From Eudoraea chungangensis (GTDB taxonomy: Bacteria; Bacteroidota; Bacteroidia; Flavobacteriales; Flavobacteriaceae): a stretch of DNA of 64,000 nt. The notes beneath the pieces are model-generated. The model made no database searches, was not told the DNA's origin, and saw nothing but the letters and a program-made list of their open reading frames with translations. The translations under genes and the position numbers were made by a program. This document shows positions 1-9,327 of the stretch, in pieces (within the stretch, counting starts at the first letter, position 1; each line of letters starts with the position of its first letter). Where the stretch lies: contig NZ_JARDUB010000002.1 of NCBI RefSeq assembly GCF_029360665.1, forward strand, positions 372,001 through 436,000, in the 5' to 3' direction.

Positions 1-22
1 CCGTTTTTTAACGGTCTTTTTT
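1..22 (+). terminator. Rho-independent terminator at the window edge
   Basis: A short stem CCGTT (1-5) / AACGG (10-14) with a TTTT loop is followed by a T-rich run (15-22). It probably ends a gene lying upstream of the window. The stem may extend further left, which cannot be seen. No clear promoter was found between it and murI. Confidence 0.55.
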
Positions 23-106
23 ATTGGTCTTAAGTCTCGTAAATGTTAACTTAGACTTAGTAGATATCAATGGTAAATAAGAATGCTTTAACCCTAGAAG
101 ATAATA

Positions 107-895
107 ATGAATAATGGTCCTATAGGTATATTTGATTCAGGGGTAGGCGGACTTACGGTCTGGAAGGAAGTTCATAATTTACTTCCCCAGGAATCTTATA
201 TTTATTTGGCGGATAGTAAGAACGCTCCCTATGGAGATAAATCTACCCCAGAGATTATCTCGTTAAGTAAAAAAAATGTAGACTTCCTTATCTCTAAGGG
301 TTGTAAACTAATTGTGGTGGCCTGCAATACCGCTACAACAAATGCTATTAAGCTGCTTAGGCAGACCTATGAAATACCTTTTATAGGGATAGAACCAGCA
401 ATTAAACCGGCAGCCTTAAAGACTTCAACCGGAAGTGTTGGTGTCTTAGCGACTAAAGGTACCTTGGCTAGCTCACTCTTTCAGAAAACATCCAAAGACT
501 ACGGCAAAGAAATTCACATCTTGGAAAAAGAAGGCAAAGGTCTTGTTCCATTAATTGAAGCTGGACTTATCGATAGGAAAGAAACGGAGGAACTTTTAAA
601 TTCTTATATACAACCAATGCTTAAAGCGAATATCGATAGCTTGGTTTTAGGATGTACCCATTATCCTCTTCTCATTCCACTGTTGCGTAAAATACTTCCT
701 GAAAATGTAGAAATTATCGATTGCGGAAGAGCCGTTGCAAAACAGACCAAGGCTGTTTTAAAGAATAAAAATCTATTAAGTAAAAATAGTAAAGAGCATT
801 TTCTAGAGTTTTATACAAATTCCGATAAGGAGGCTTTGGAATATTTTCTAAAAAATTATGGAATCCAAAATTCGGTGTTTACCTCTGTATTTTAG
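107..895 (+). CDS. murI: Glutamate racemase MurI
   Basis: Cofactor-independent racemase that makes D-glutamate for peptidoglycan in the cytoplasm. The 262-residue length is normal for the family. The N-terminal DSGVGGLT motif is present (residues 10-17). Both catalytic cysteines are visible, Cys73 in ACNTAT and Cys183 in GCTHYP. The gene stands alone behind a terminator and converges on folA, with only 14 bp between the stops. The ATG at 107 gives the usual compact N-terminus; no Shine-Dalgarno is seen, as expected for this phylum. Confidence 0.96.
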   Translation: MNNGPIGIFDSGVGGLTVWKEVHNLLPQESYIYLADSKNAPYGDKSTPEIISLSKKNVDFLISKGCKLIVVACNTATTNAIKLLRQTYEIPFIGIEPAIKPAALKTSTGSVGVLATKGTLASSLFQKTSKDYGKEIHILEKEGKGLVPLIEAGLIDRKETEELLNSYIQPMLKANIDSLVLGCTHYPLLIPLLRKILPENVEIIDCGRAVAKQTKAVLKNKNLLSKNSKEHFLEFYTNSDKEALEYFLKNYGIQNSVFTSVF

Positions 896-909
896 TATAC
901 AAAAAATTA

Positions 910-1416
910 TCATTTGTTATTTCGTACCCGGATATATGTTCTGTAACTAAAATCATATGCGTGTCTATCATCTTTTGGGTGATATTCTTCTTTGATTAAT
1001 TCCCATTGCTTAAGATCTACAGTTGGAAAAAATGTATCTGCCTCAAAAGACTCATGTACTCTGGTGAGTTCTAAAATATCCGCATAAGGCATTGCCAATT
1101 TGTATATTTCTCCTCCACCAATAATAAAGCTTAATTCGTCTTCGCTTACCAGATCAAGTGCATCTTCTAAAGAGTTCACGACTACACACAGAGGTAAGTT
1201 TATTTGGTAATTTGGGTCTCTACTAATAACTATGTGTGTCCTGTTACTTAGGGGCTTGGGAAAGCTTTGAAAAGTTTTACGACCCATAATTATTTTATGC
1301 CCGGAGGTAAATTGTTTAAAACGCCTAAAGTCGTCTGGTAAATGCCATAAAAGGTCATTGTTTTTCCCCAGAGAGTTATTCTCTCCCAATGCCGCAATCA
1401 TACTTATTTTACCCAC
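910..1416 (-). CDS. folA: Dihydrofolate reductase
   Basis: NADPH-dependent reduction of dihydrofolate to tetrahydrofolate. The protein is 168 residues, typical of bacterial DHFR. Visible family signs are the N-terminal MIAAL strand, WHLPDDF with the active-site acid (Asp29 aligns with E. coli Asp27), the IIMGRKTFQS nucleotide-binding segment and the IIGGGEIY loop. It lies directly downstream of, and abuts, the 2TM-protein gene, so the two are probably one reverse-strand operon. thyA, which uses the same cofactor, lies about 5 kb away and is transcribed separately. Confidence 0.96.
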   Translation of the reverse strand: MGKISMIAALGENNSLGKNNDLLWHLPDDFRRFKQFTSGHKIIMGRKTFQSFPKPLSNRTHIVISRDPNYQINLPLCVVVNSLEDALDLVSEDELSFIIGGGEIYKLAMPYADILELTRVHESFEADTFFPTVDLKQWELIKEEYHPKDDRHAYDFSYRTYIRVRNNK

Positions 1417-1790
1417 TAGTCCTTTTTTGAATATCTAGATAGAGGAAAGTCTTTGTCGGTTTCCTCTTGTATTTCAGAAATACGTTTTCTCTGTTTTGCT
1501 ACCAATAGCTCTCTTTGCCTGCGTTCCCATTCAGTTCCCATAAAGCGTTTAAAAAAGTATACATCTACTGCGTGTATAATTAGAATAAAGGTCCATATTA
1601 TAACTGCCCATAGATACCAATCGTATTCTTGTCCATAGTTCAATACTTTGTTAATTAGGACAAAGAAAACCGCTCCAATGAGAAAAAAAACAAAGTGCAC
1701 AAAAAGTGCTTTTTTTTGTTTAAGCCTCTTTTGAGCATATTCTAACAATTCATGTTGAGATTTATCTATTTTCACCTCTGATTTACGCAT
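1416..1790 (-). CDS. 2TM domain membrane protein
   Basis: Small 124-residue protein with two hydrophobic helices, about residues 30-50 and 57-78, flanked by basic and charged segments. This is the layout of the 2TM domain family (PF13239) common in Flavobacteriia, where it also occurs fused to histidine kinases. No catalytic residues are evident and the function is unknown. A -7-like box on the reverse strand (positions 1821-1828) suits a promoter for this gene and folA. The last base of its stop overlaps the folA start. Confidence 0.8.
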   Translation of the reverse strand: MRKSEVKIDKSQHELLEYAQKRLKQKKALFVHFVFFLIGAVFFVLINKVLNYGQEYDWYLWAVIIWTFILIIHAVDVYFFKRFMGTEWERRQRELLVAKQRKRISEIQEETDKDFPLSRYSKKD

Positions 1791-1820
1791 GGTAACTAGG
1801 CTATATACTATCTTTAATCA

Positions 1821-1828
1821 CAAAGATA
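1821..1828 (-). promoter_or_regulatory. Probable -7 promoter box for the 2TM-folA operon
   Basis: Reads TATCTTTG on the reverse strand, matching the Bacteroidota -7 consensus TAnnTTTG about 30 bp before the ATG. No convincing -33 TTG is present, so confidence is moderate. Confidence 0.45.
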
Positions 1829-1855
1829 CATTAAACCTAAAAAATACTTGAGTTA

Positions 1856-2944
1856 ATGATATATAACCCAAAAGTTTCGTTTCCTGTTGCAAAACAAGGA
1901 GTATATGCCAATACTGCGACATTTGGACTGATGAGTGACAGTTTGTTAGAATGGCGCCATGAACATGATTTAGACTATTTAGTGGGAGGAAGTACTTTTA
2001 AAATAAAGAGTATGGGGATCATGGAGGAATTAAGAGTAGAAATTGCAAATTTCTTTAACAGCAAACAGGAAGAAGTCGCACTAATTCCGAATCTTTCTAT
2101 AGGCTTAAATATTGTAGCGGAGGGATTAAATTCAAAAAAAGAGAAGATTTTGTTGCTTAAGAATGACTACCCTTCTTTAAGTTGGCCTTTCAGAAGTAGG
2201 GACTTTAGCTGTATAGAAATTCCTATTCAAGACAGACTAGAGGAGTCTATCATAGAGACAATTAAGAAACACTCTATTAGCATTCTGGCCTTGAGTCTAA
2301 TTCAATGGTTAGACGGCTTTATGATAAACATGGATTACTTAAAAAGACTTAAAGTTCAATTTCCTGATTTATTGATAATTGCCGATGGCACCCAATATTG
2401 CGGGGCTCATAATTTTGATTTTCAAAATTCAGGAATCGATATTTTGGCCTGTAGTGGTTATAAATGGCTTCTGGCGGGTACAGGGAATGGGTTTATGTTA
2501 TTAAAAGATGTAGTAAGGGAGAGGTGCAGGCCAAAAGAAAGCGGATTCAATGCCTCAGGTGCCAATGTATCTCTTTTCCAACAATGGACCCTTAATAAGT
2601 ACTTTGAACCCGGGCATCTGGATTCGTTGGCATTTGGGAGCTTACTTTTTTCTATAAAAAACCTGGCGACAATCGGGATGAGAAAAATAGCCGAACATAA
2701 TACGTGCCTGGCCGAATATGCTAGTAGAGAACTCTTGGATATGAGGTTCATAGAAGAGACATATACAACATTGAGCGCTCCAAGTACCATCTTTAATCTT
2801 GCTGGGGACAGTCGTCTTTTTGACCATTTGGAACGTAATAAAGTGGTTTGTTCAAAACGTGGTCAGGGCATTAGAGTGAGTTTTCATTATTATAATACAT
2901 TAGATGACCTAAAAGTATTCTTCGATATCCTTAAATCTTACTAA
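1856..2944 (+). CDS. Class V aminotransferase / cysteine desulfurase-like PLP enzyme
   Basis: A 362-residue fold-type I PLP protein. The PLP-phosphate and pyridine anchors are visible: ADGTQ with Asp177, and the Schiff-base lysine Lys203 in SGYKWLLAGTGNGF. The C-terminal FNLAGDSRLFDHLERNKVVCSKRG region, ending in RVSFHYYNT, is typical of the class V/NifS-like family. The exact substrate cannot be read from sequence. Because egtB and egtD lie about 2 kb away, a C-S lyase role in ergothioneine synthesis (EgtE-like) is conceivable, but the genes are not in one operon and this is inference. Confidence 0.85.
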   Translation: MIYNPKVSFPVAKQGVYANTATFGLMSDSLLEWRHEHDLDYLVGGSTFKIKSMGIMEELRVEIANFFNSKQEEVALIPNLSIGLNIVAEGLNSKKEKILLLKNDYPSLSWPFRSRDFSCIEIPIQDRLEESIIETIKKHSISILALSLIQWLDGFMINMDYLKRLKVQFPDLLIIADGTQYCGAHNFDFQNSGIDILACSGYKWLLAGTGNGFMLLKDVVRERCRPKESGFNASGANVSLFQQWTLNKYFEPGHLDSLAFGSLLFSIKNLATIGMRKIAEHNTCLAEYASRELLDMRFIEETYTTLSAPSTIFNLAGDSRLFDHLERNKVVCSKRGQGIRVSFHYYNTLDDLKVFFDILKSY

Positions 2945-3066
2945 GTAGTGTTGTCTATTTGCAAAATGCCATTCTTATATTTTAGGAATGTGAATTAATT
3001 GTCATGCATATTTTATCAAATTGATAATTATGATATTAATCATTGTAAATGAGGAATTTAATACTT

Positions 3067-3074
3067 TAAATTTG
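3067..3074 (+). promoter_or_regulatory. -7 promoter box for the CBM48 gene
   Basis: TAAATTTG matches TAnnTTTG, with a TTG at 3043-3045 placed 21 bp upstream as a -33 element. It lies 26 bp before the ATG at 3101. Confidence 0.6.
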
Positions 3075-3100
3075 CAGCTTAAATTTGAAAAATTAGAATT

Positions 3101-3397
3101 ATGGCAATTGCAAAACAATATTTGAAAACGAAACCAGTATGCAAGGTAACTTTTACAGTGCCAGCAGAAGATGCTAAAAAAGTAGCTGTTGTAGGAGACT
3201 TCAACAATTGGAACCCAAAAGGGAGTATGCTAAAAAAATTAAAGAATGGAACTTTTAAGGGAACTTTTGATTTGCCAAAAGAAAACACTTTTGAGTTTAA
3301 GTATTTAGTTGATGGAAATTACATCAATGAGACTGAGGCAGATCGTTACCAATGGAATGATTTTGCTGGTTCTGAGAATGCGGTTTTAGACCTATAA
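3101..3397 (+). CDS. CBM48/isoamylase N-terminal-like glycogen-binding protein
   Basis: A 98-residue protein made of a single early-set/AMPK-type carbohydrate-binding domain. Family features are FTVPAEDAKKVAVVGDFNNWNP (shown in two parts: beta strand, then GDFNNW), the hydrophobic FKGTFDL strand and the FEFKYLVDG segment. The GDFNNWNP motif is the diagnostic one. No catalytic domain is attached, so it may bind glycogen or act as a stand-alone subunit; this role is inferred. It has its own promoter and a strong terminator. Confidence 0.85.
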   Translation: MAIAKQYLKTKPVCKVTFTVPAEDAKKVAVVGDFNNWNPKGSMLKKLKNGTFKGTFDLPKENTFEFKYLVDGNYINETEADRYQWNDFAGSENAVLDL

Positions 3398-3417
3398 ACC
3401 AGAGAAAAGTAATTAAT

Positions 3418-3450
3418 AAACCGGAATGCTTTTCGTATTCCGGTTTTTTT
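3418..3450 (+). terminator. Rho-independent terminator after the CBM48 gene
   Basis: A strong stem AAACCGGAATGC / GTATTCCGGTTT with a short loop, running into seven Ts. It separates this gene from the GAF-domain gene downstream. Confidence 0.9.
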
Positions 3451-3523
3451 GTGTTTATTATTTGATAAACTATTTTTAATATTATCGAATAGGAGCAAAT
3501 AATAGCATTTTAGTACTTGGGGT

Positions 3524-3988
3524 ATGAAAATTTTAGAAACCATTAAAGGCTTCCTCAACGAGGGAGAAACAGATTGGCAAAAAGTTCTTGAAATTGTTGC
3601 TAAAGAATATAGTTGTACAACAGCCACCCTACATTTTTTAAATACAGATTCCAAGCTATTAAGTCTCAAAGCATATCTGGGAATTCCAAGTTTTCTTTTG
3701 CCTAAGCTTTCTGAAATACCTATAGGTAAGGGCATGGCAGGAATCGCCGCAGAGCGAATGGAAGCGGTTGAAATGTGTAATCTTCAGACGGATAGTAGTG
3801 GTGTAGCCAGACCAGCAGCCAAAGAAACAAAGGTAGAGGGTTCTGTTGCCGCACCTATGCTTTATAATGGTGTTCTTTATGGAACTTTGGGAATAGGAAA
3901 ATCGGTTCCCTACGATTTTACCGAAAAAGAAATTTCTGAACTTATGGAAATTGGTTTGGAAATTAGCAAATTCTGCGCAAAGAATTAG
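3524..3988 (+). CDS. GAF domain-containing protein
   Basis: A 154-residue single GAF-type sensory domain. An N-terminal helix (FLNEGETDWQKVLEIVAKEY) leads into alternating strands, with the typical IPIGKGMAGIAAE and YGTLGIGK segments. No output domain is attached. Such stand-alone GAF proteins bind small ligands or act as methionine sulfoxide reductases (fRMsr). The fRMsr cysteines are not clearly recognisable, so the ligand and activity remain unknown. It converges on egtD. Confidence 0.75.
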   Translation: MKILETIKGFLNEGETDWQKVLEIVAKEYSCTTATLHFLNTDSKLLSLKAYLGIPSFLLPKLSEIPIGKGMAGIAAERMEAVEMCNLQTDSSGVARPAAKETKVEGSVAAPMLYNGVLYGTLGIGKSVPYDFTEKEISELMEIGLEISKFCAKN

Positions 3989-4063
3989 GGAAATATCATT
4001 TGGTTCAATTATTTTTTGGGGATCTTCTGTACATTAAAATCTAACCAATAAAGAATACTCGTT

Positions 4064-5041
4064 TTATTTTGTTGCTCTTTTTAGGATGTAGTTCTTGTAC
4101 ATTTTCTTTGGATCTTCAAATTCTTGTAGTACTTCAAGCCCAGCTTTTTGGCATAGCCAATCCACTATTTCCGAATCGTATTTCTGTGAAATTTCTGTAT
4201 GTATGGTTTCCCATGCTTTGAAACTTACATTTAGATCTAATTTATCAATAGTAACATTTTGTTCCTCAGTTGAAACTAGATAACTCTTTGCAGTACCAGA
4301 TTCAGGATCGTATACTTCCCAGTGAATAAATTTATCTAATACAAAGTTGGCGTCTAATTCTTCATTAATTCTAACTAAAAGATTTTTATTAAATTTTTCT
4401 GTTACCCCTTCATGGTCATTGTAGGCATCCAAAACCGTTTTGGGATGTTTTTTTTGATCAAATCCAACAAAAAAAAGATCTTCTTCGTTCATCAAATCGC
4501 GGATGCCTTTTAAAAATTCAATTGCTTGTGGATGTAGTAAGTTGCCAATATTAGAGCCGAGAAAAAGGAGTATCTTTTTCCTTTTGGTAGTCCTGCATAA
4601 GGTCTTTATGCTTTCAAAATAGGTGCCTTGGATAGGATCAACCTTTAGTTCTGGCAGCTCTTCCTTCAAGGAGATCTTTAATTTCTCTAAAGCGTTAGTA
4701 CTAATATCAATTGGTAAATATGTAAATCTTGCTTGTATGCGAACTAAATTTTCCAATAGGATTTTGGTTTTCTTGCCATCACCAGCTCCCAGTTCGATCA
4801 AATCAAAACTTTCCGTACCATTTTTAAAATAGTTGCATATTTCGCTTTTGTGGTTTTCTAGAATTTCGAATTCACAATTTGTTAAATAGTACGTGGGCAT
4901 TGCCATTATTTCCTGAAACAAACGATCTCCTTTAGCGTCGTAAAAGTATTTAGATGAAAGTTGTTTAGGAAATTTCGTCAAGCCCAGATAAACGTCTTTT
5001 TCAAAATCTGAGGTAAACGGGAGAGTGAATTTTTCTTGCAT
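4064..5041 (-). CDS. egtD: EgtD-like L-histidine N-alpha-methyltransferase
   Basis: SAM-dependent methyltransferase of 325 residues that trimethylates histidine to hercynine, the first step of ergothioneine synthesis. The SAM-binding motif ELGAGDGK is at residues 83-90, the family signature MPTYYLTNCE at 48-57, and LFLGSNIGN follows. It is downstream of egtB on the same strand with a 16-bp gap, so the two form an operon. The pairing with an EgtB-type enzyme supports the assignment over other class I methyltransferases. Confidence 0.88.
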   Translation of the reverse strand: MQEKFTLPFTSDFEKDVYLGLTKFPKQLSSKYFYDAKGDRLFQEIMAMPTYYLTNCEFEILENHKSEICNYFKNGTESFDLIELGAGDGKKTKILLENLVRIQARFTYLPIDISTNALEKLKISLKEELPELKVDPIQGTYFESIKTLCRTTKRKKILLFLGSNIGNLLHPQAIEFLKGIRDLMNEEDLFFVGFDQKKHPKTVLDAYNDHEGVTEKFNKNLLVRINEELDANFVLDKFIHWEVYDPESGTAKSYLVSTEEQNVTIDKLDLNVSFKAWETIHTEISQKYDSEIVDWLCQKAGLEVLQEFEDPKKMYKNYILKRATK

Positions 5042-5057
5042 AGTGTGTTTGTCGCAA

Positions 5058-6218
5058 TTATCTGGCTAACCTTAAGCCGGTATATTGCCATCTTAATTTT
5101 GGATGAAAGAAGTTTCTGTAAGTAGCTCTTGTGTGTTCTTTAGGAGTTGCAACGGATCCTCCTCTTAGAACTTTTTGATTAACCATAAATTTGCCGTTAT
5201 ACTCCCCCAAGGCCCCATCTGCTTTTTTGTATCCCGGATAAGGTAAATATGCACTTTCTGTCCATTCCCATCGATCCCCCCATTTAAAATTTTCTTGCGC
5301 AACTTCCCATTCAAATTCCGTTGGGAGTCTTAAACCCCGCCATTGTGCGTAGGCAAATGCCTCGTAGTAAGAAATATGACTTACCGGATTATTCGGATCT
5401 AGTAACTGTAATCCCTTTAGTGTATATTGATGCCATGTGCCATCAATATTATGCCAATAAAGAGGTGCGGAGATTTGGTTCTTATTAAGCCAGTCCCAGC
5501 CTTCTGCATGCCAATACTCAAAAGACGAATAACCTCCTTCTTGAATGAATTCTAGAAAGTCAGCATTGGTGACAAGAAGATTAGAAATTTCGTAAGATGG
5601 CAAATAAATTTGGTGATTTCCTAATTCGTTATCAAAACAAAACCCCTCCCCAGTATGACCAATAGAGTAAATGCCTTCCGCTACACTTAACCAGATTTCT
5701 GAATTATCACTATTGGGATCTTCATTCCAATCTTCCTTATAAAATGGAAATAAGGGATTATTTCCCAGGATGTATTTGATATCTGTTAGTAATAATTCTT
5801 GGTGTTGCTTTTCATGGTGAATACCTATTTCCAAAAGTTCGAACATTTCTTTCGAAGTCTTTGCACTAAACAAATCAACAATTTTGTCAGTAACATATTT
5901 ACGATAATCGTAAACCTCGGCTACCGAAGGTCTCGAAAGATTACCTCTATTTGCACGGATTACTCTTTTGCCTACGGATTCGTAGTAACTATTAAAGACA
6001 AAAGAAAAATCGTCGTTAAAGGGAATATAGTCTGCCGAATATTTTTGGAGTAAAAATTCTTCAAAAAACCAGGTAGTATGTCCCAAATGCCATTTAGGTG
6101 GCGAAACATCTTCTATAGGTTGTACCACATAATCTTCCGTTTGTAATGGCGCACACCTCTTCTCACTTTCCAGACGTGTATCTAGAAAAGTGTCTAGGAT
6201 GGTTTTAGTTAAAAGCAT
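5058..6218 (-). CDS. egtB: EgtB-like ergothioneine biosynthesis sulfoxide synthase
   Basis: Non-haem iron enzyme that joins hercynine with a thiol donor and oxygen to form a sulfoxide intermediate. The 386-residue protein has an N-terminal DinB-like helical domain with the iron ligands: a His in WHLGHT and the HX3HXE motif in HHEKQHQELL. A C-terminal FGE-sulfatase-like domain starts near residue 180 and ends in RNFFHPKLRWQYTGLRLAR. The thiol donor (cysteine or gamma-glutamylcysteine) cannot be told from sequence. An OvoA-type enzyme for ovothiol is an alternative, but it would usually carry its own methyltransferase domain. Confidence 0.88.
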   Translation of the reverse strand: MLLTKTILDTFLDTRLESEKRCAPLQTEDYVVQPIEDVSPPKWHLGHTTWFFEEFLLQKYSADYIPFNDDFSFVFNSYYESVGKRVIRANRGNLSRPSVAEVYDYRKYVTDKIVDLFSAKTSKEMFELLEIGIHHEKQHQELLLTDIKYILGNNPLFPFYKEDWNEDPNSDNSEIWLSVAEGIYSIGHTGEGFCFDNELGNHQIYLPSYEISNLLVTNADFLEFIQEGGYSSFEYWHAEGWDWLNKNQISAPLYWHNIDGTWHQYTLKGLQLLDPNNPVSHISYYEAFAYAQWRGLRLPTEFEWEVAQENFKWGDRWEWTESAYLPYPGYKKADGALGEYNGKFMVNQKVLRGGSVATPKEHTRATYRNFFHPKLRWQYTGLRLAR

Positions 6219-6272
6219 GTCATTTTTCCCTAAATATAGTTATTAATACAGGGCGACAAAAGCAAAATTCAA

Positions 6273-7097
6273 TTAGACTGCTACGACCCCCTTAATGTGC
6301 GGATATGGATCGTAGTGTAAAAGTTCAAAATCGTCAAACGTAAAATTGAAAATGTCCTTCACTTCAGCATTAATAACCATTTTAGGTAATGGTCTAGGAT
6401 CCCTGCTTAGCTGTAATTCTATCTGCTCCAGATGATTTTTATATATGTGAGCATCTCCAAAGGTGTGTATAAATTCCCCGGCTTCGTACCCACAAACCTG
6501 TGCGATCATCATGGTAAAAAGAGCATAGGAAGCTATGTTAAAAGGAACCCCCAAAAAAATATCCGCACTCCGTTGGTACAACTGACAAGACAATTTTCCA
6601 TCAGAAACATAGAACTGAAAAAAAGCATGGCAAGGAGGAAGTGCAGCCTTCCCTTCGCTTACATTTTCTGAGAAGGATTTTGAGGTGTCTGGCAAGACAC
6701 TTGGGTTCCATGCAGAAACTAACATTCTTCTGCTGTCTGGATTGTTTTTTAAAGAATGGATAACTTCTTTTATTTGGTCGATGTTTTCATTGTTCCAATT
6801 TCTCCACTGATGTCCGTAAACGGGGCCTAAATCACCATTCTCGTCGGCCCATTCGTTCCATATCCTTACGCCGTGTTCTTGTAAATAGGAAACATTTGTA
6901 TCTCCCTTTAAGAACCACAATAATTCATGAATGATAGATTTGAGATGTAATTTTTTTGTTGTTATCATCGGGAAACCTTCCTGCAGATCAAAACGCATTT
7001 GATATCCAAAAACACTGTAAGTTCCGGTTCCTGTTCTATCTGCCTTTTGTGCTCCTTTTTCGAGGACGTGTTTCAACAAATCGTGGTATTGTTTCAT
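6273..7097 (-). CDS. thyA: Thymidylate synthase
   Basis: Converts dUMP and methylene-tetrahydrofolate to dTMP. It has 274 residues, slightly longer than E. coli ThyA because of an insertion of about ten residues (near 138-152) just before the active site. The catalytic Cys156 sits in [11 protein letters not shown]. Other family signs are DRTGTGT, the [17 protein letters not shown] substrate segment, DSRRM and [14 protein letters not shown]. Its stop lies 54 bp from the egtB start; it is probably a separate transcript. Confidence 0.97.
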   Translation of the reverse strand: MKQYHDLLKHVLEKGAQKADRTGTGTYSVFGYQMRFDLQEGFPMITTKKLHLKSIIHELLWFLKGDTNVSYLQEHGVRIWNEWADENGDLGPVYGHQWRNWNNENIDQIKEVIHSLKNNPDSRRMLVSAWNPSVLPDTSKSFSENVSEGKAALPPCHAFFQFYVSDGKLSCQLYQRSADIFLGVPFNIASYALFTMMIAQVCGYEAGEFIHTFGDAHIYKNHLEQIELQLSRDPRPLPKMVINAEVKDIFNFTFDDFELLHYDPYPHIKGVVAV

Positions 7098-7188
7098 GAT
7101 AAAAACTTTTTAAGAACGAAAATAAGCAAAGAAGAAGCTCTCTCCCTTTTGGAGTTTTCAAAACTTATTAACTTTCATTAATTTATTG

Positions 7189-8667
7189 CTATCCCAGAAT
7201 CATTCCTGCAATTGTTGCGGAGAGCAGGGAAGCCAGGGTGCCTCCTAAAACTGCCCGCATTCCAAATTCAGACAGTGTTTTTCGCTGACCCGGGGCAAGA
7301 GATCCAATACCGCCTATCTGGATTCCTATAGATGCAAAGTTTGCAAACCCACAAAGCATATAAGTGCCCATTATTACCGATTTATTAAAAGAAAAGTGTG
7401 GAGTATTTAGCATATTTTTCAATTCTGCCAGCTGCAGGTAACCTACGAATTCGCTGGCAGCTAGTTTAACACCCAAAAGCTGCCCCATTAAAAGTATGTC
7501 TTGTGAATTTACCCCAATAATCCACATTAGGGGAGAGAAGATACTTCCGAGTATGGCCTCCAAGGAAAGACCCTTATAAAAAGAATTAGCAGCAATCCAA
7601 CTATTTAGGCTGGTCATTTCTCCTGCCCAATCCAAAACCCCGTTAATCATAGCTATAAAAGCTAGGAAAACTAAAAGCATAGCCCCTACGTTGACCGCTA
7701 GTTTTAAACCTTCTGAGGTACCATTTGCAATAGCATCTAATATGTTAGTCCCTATTTTATCTGCAGAAATTTCGAGCTCACTATTTACTTTTTCGGTTTC
7801 AGGGTATAACATTTTTGAAACTACAATTGCTCCTGGGGCAGCCATCACAGATGCTGCCAACAAATGCTTGGCAAATTGTATTTGAAGCAAGGGGTCATCT
7901 CCACCTAAAAAGCCGATATAAGCAGCCAAAACCGCACCAGCTACGGTAGCCATACCTCCAACCATTACAAGTAAAATTTCTGAACGGGTCATCTTTTCTA
8001 AATAGGCTTTGATAAGCAATGGAGCTTCTGTTTGCCCTAAGAAAATGTTTCCTGCAACACTAAGGCTCTCTGCGCCGGATATTCCTAGAGATTTAGAAAG
8101 GAGCCATGCAAAAGCACGCACTATTTTCTGAATAATACCCAAATAAAACAGTACTGAGGTAAGGGCAGAGAAGAAGATTATTGTTGGCAGAACTTGAAGG
8201 GCGAAAATAAACCCGAATGTATCTGTGTCTACAATTAATCCTTCAAATAGAAATTGACTTCCAACTTTGGTATACTCAAGAATATTGACAAATATTCTGC
8301 CTATAGATTCAAAAACTACTTGAATCAAAGAGATTTGCAATACCCCTACAGCAATTATAAGTTGCAATGCAAGCCCTATTCCGACTGTTCTCCAGTTTAT
8401 TGCTTTTCTATTGGCACTAAATAGGTAAGCCACAAATAATAAGAAAGTCATCCCTAAAATTCCTCTCCATAAGGATGTCAGAGAGAATCCTGCATTCGGA
8501 ACCAGTGTTTGAAGAGCTGTCTGGGATCTGGAGATGGCACTATTGGTAGTAAATGCCATGGAATCTATTTCAATTCCTGTAGTTGCATATGTTACAAAGG
8601 GGATAAAAAATAAAAAAGTAAAATATAAACAAATCCTACTTCTTATATGGTCACTAAAAGGAATCAA
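7189..8667 (-). CDS. nupC: NupC/CNT-family nucleoside transporter
   Basis: Concentrative nucleoside:cation symporter in the inner membrane, 492 residues. The N-terminus (residues 10-30) is a hydrophobic, signal-like segment. It is followed by multiple membrane helices with CNT motifs such as GQTEAPLLIKAYL and ANFASIGIQIGGIG near the C-terminus. It starts inside the stop of the bifunctional-nuclease gene (ATGA overlap, 4 bp), implying translational coupling. thyA follows 91 bp downstream, which fits a role in nucleoside salvage. Confidence 0.92.
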   Translation of the reverse strand: MIPFSDHIRSRICLYFTFLFFIPFVTYATTGIEIDSMAFTTNSAISRSQTALQTLVPNAGFSLTSLWRGILGMTFLLFVAYLFSANRKAINWRTVGIGLALQLIIAVGVLQISLIQVVFESIGRIFVNILEYTKVGSQFLFEGLIVDTDTFGFIFALQVLPTIIFFSALTSVLFYLGIIQKIVRAFAWLLSKSLGISGAESLSVAGNIFLGQTEAPLLIKAYLEKMTRSEILLVMVGGMATVAGAVLAAYIGFLGGDDPLLQIQFAKHLLAASVMAAPGAIVVSKMLYPETEKVNSELEISADKIGTNILDAIANGTSEGLKLAVNVGAMLLVFLAFIAMINGVLDWAGEMTSLNSWIAANSFYKGLSLEAILGSIFSPLMWIIGVNSQDILLMGQLLGVKLAASEFVGYLQLAELKNMLNTPHFSFNKSVIMGTYMLCGFANFASIGIQIGGIGSLAPGQRKTLSEFGMRAVLGGTLASLLSATIAGMILG

Positions 8668-9293
8668 TTGCGTTTTGATATTTCATCTCTTAGCTTAGCT
8701 GCCTTTTCATAATCTTCGTTAGTCACGGCTTTTTCTAATTCGGCATTTAACTCTTCAAGGCTTAACTCTTTATACGGGGCAGCCATTCCTGGATCTATCT
8801 CCACGGTTTCTCCTTCTTGAAGAATTTCATCGACCACTATACTATCGTCACTCTCTTCCTTTTCTTTATCTTTCGAGGAAAATTTTAAAAATATACCTGC
8901 CTTGTCAAGAATGGTTTTATAAGTGAAAATGGGTGCATTGAACCGTAGAGCTAATGCAATAGCATCGCTTGTTCTGGCATCAATTATTTCCTCGATTTTA
9001 TCTCTTTCACAAATGATGCTCGAATAAAATACTCCGTCTACTAATTTGTGAATTATAACCTGTTTAACAATTATATCAAATCTGTCGGAGAAATTCTTAA
9101 AAAGATCATGGGTTAAAGGTCTAGGGGGTTTTATTTCCTTTTCCAGAGCAATGGCTATTGATTGTGCTTCAAACGCACCTATTACAATAGGTAGCTTTCT
9201 GTCACCCTCAACCTCGTTTAAGATTAGAGCATAAGCCCCATTTTGTGTTTGGCTATAGGAGATACCTTTTATTTTTAATCGTACTAAACTCAT
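8664..9293 (-). CDS. Bifunctional nuclease family (DUF151) protein with UVR motif
   Basis: A 209-residue protein. The N-terminal DUF151/BFN domain (about 1-135) carries LPIVIGAFEAQSIA and DARTSDAIALALR. A charged linker (about 140-165) leads to a C-terminal UvrB/UvrC-type helical hairpin (about 175-205, EELNAELEKAVTNEDYEKAA). Members of the family show nuclease activity in plants and bacteria; the substrate here is unknown. It is coupled to nupC by an ATGA overlap. Confidence 0.85.
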   Translation of the reverse strand: MSLVRLKIKGISYSQTQNGAYALILNEVEGDRKLPIVIGAFEAQSIAIALEKEIKPPRPLTHDLFKNFSDRFDIIVKQVIIHKLVDGVFYSSIICERDKIEEIIDARTSDAIALALRFNAPIFTYKTILDKAGIFLKFSSKDKEKEESDDSIVVDEILQEGETVEIDPGMAAPYKELSLEELNAELEKAVTNEDYEKAAKLRDEISKRN

Positions 9294-9327
9294 AGTTCAC
9301 CTGACCTTATAGGGCTATTAAAAGATA

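Noticed and set aside
3346-3735. 129-codon reverse frame across the CBM48 terminator and the GAF gene
   Set aside because: It would be transcribed through a strong terminator hairpin and overlaps two supported genes.
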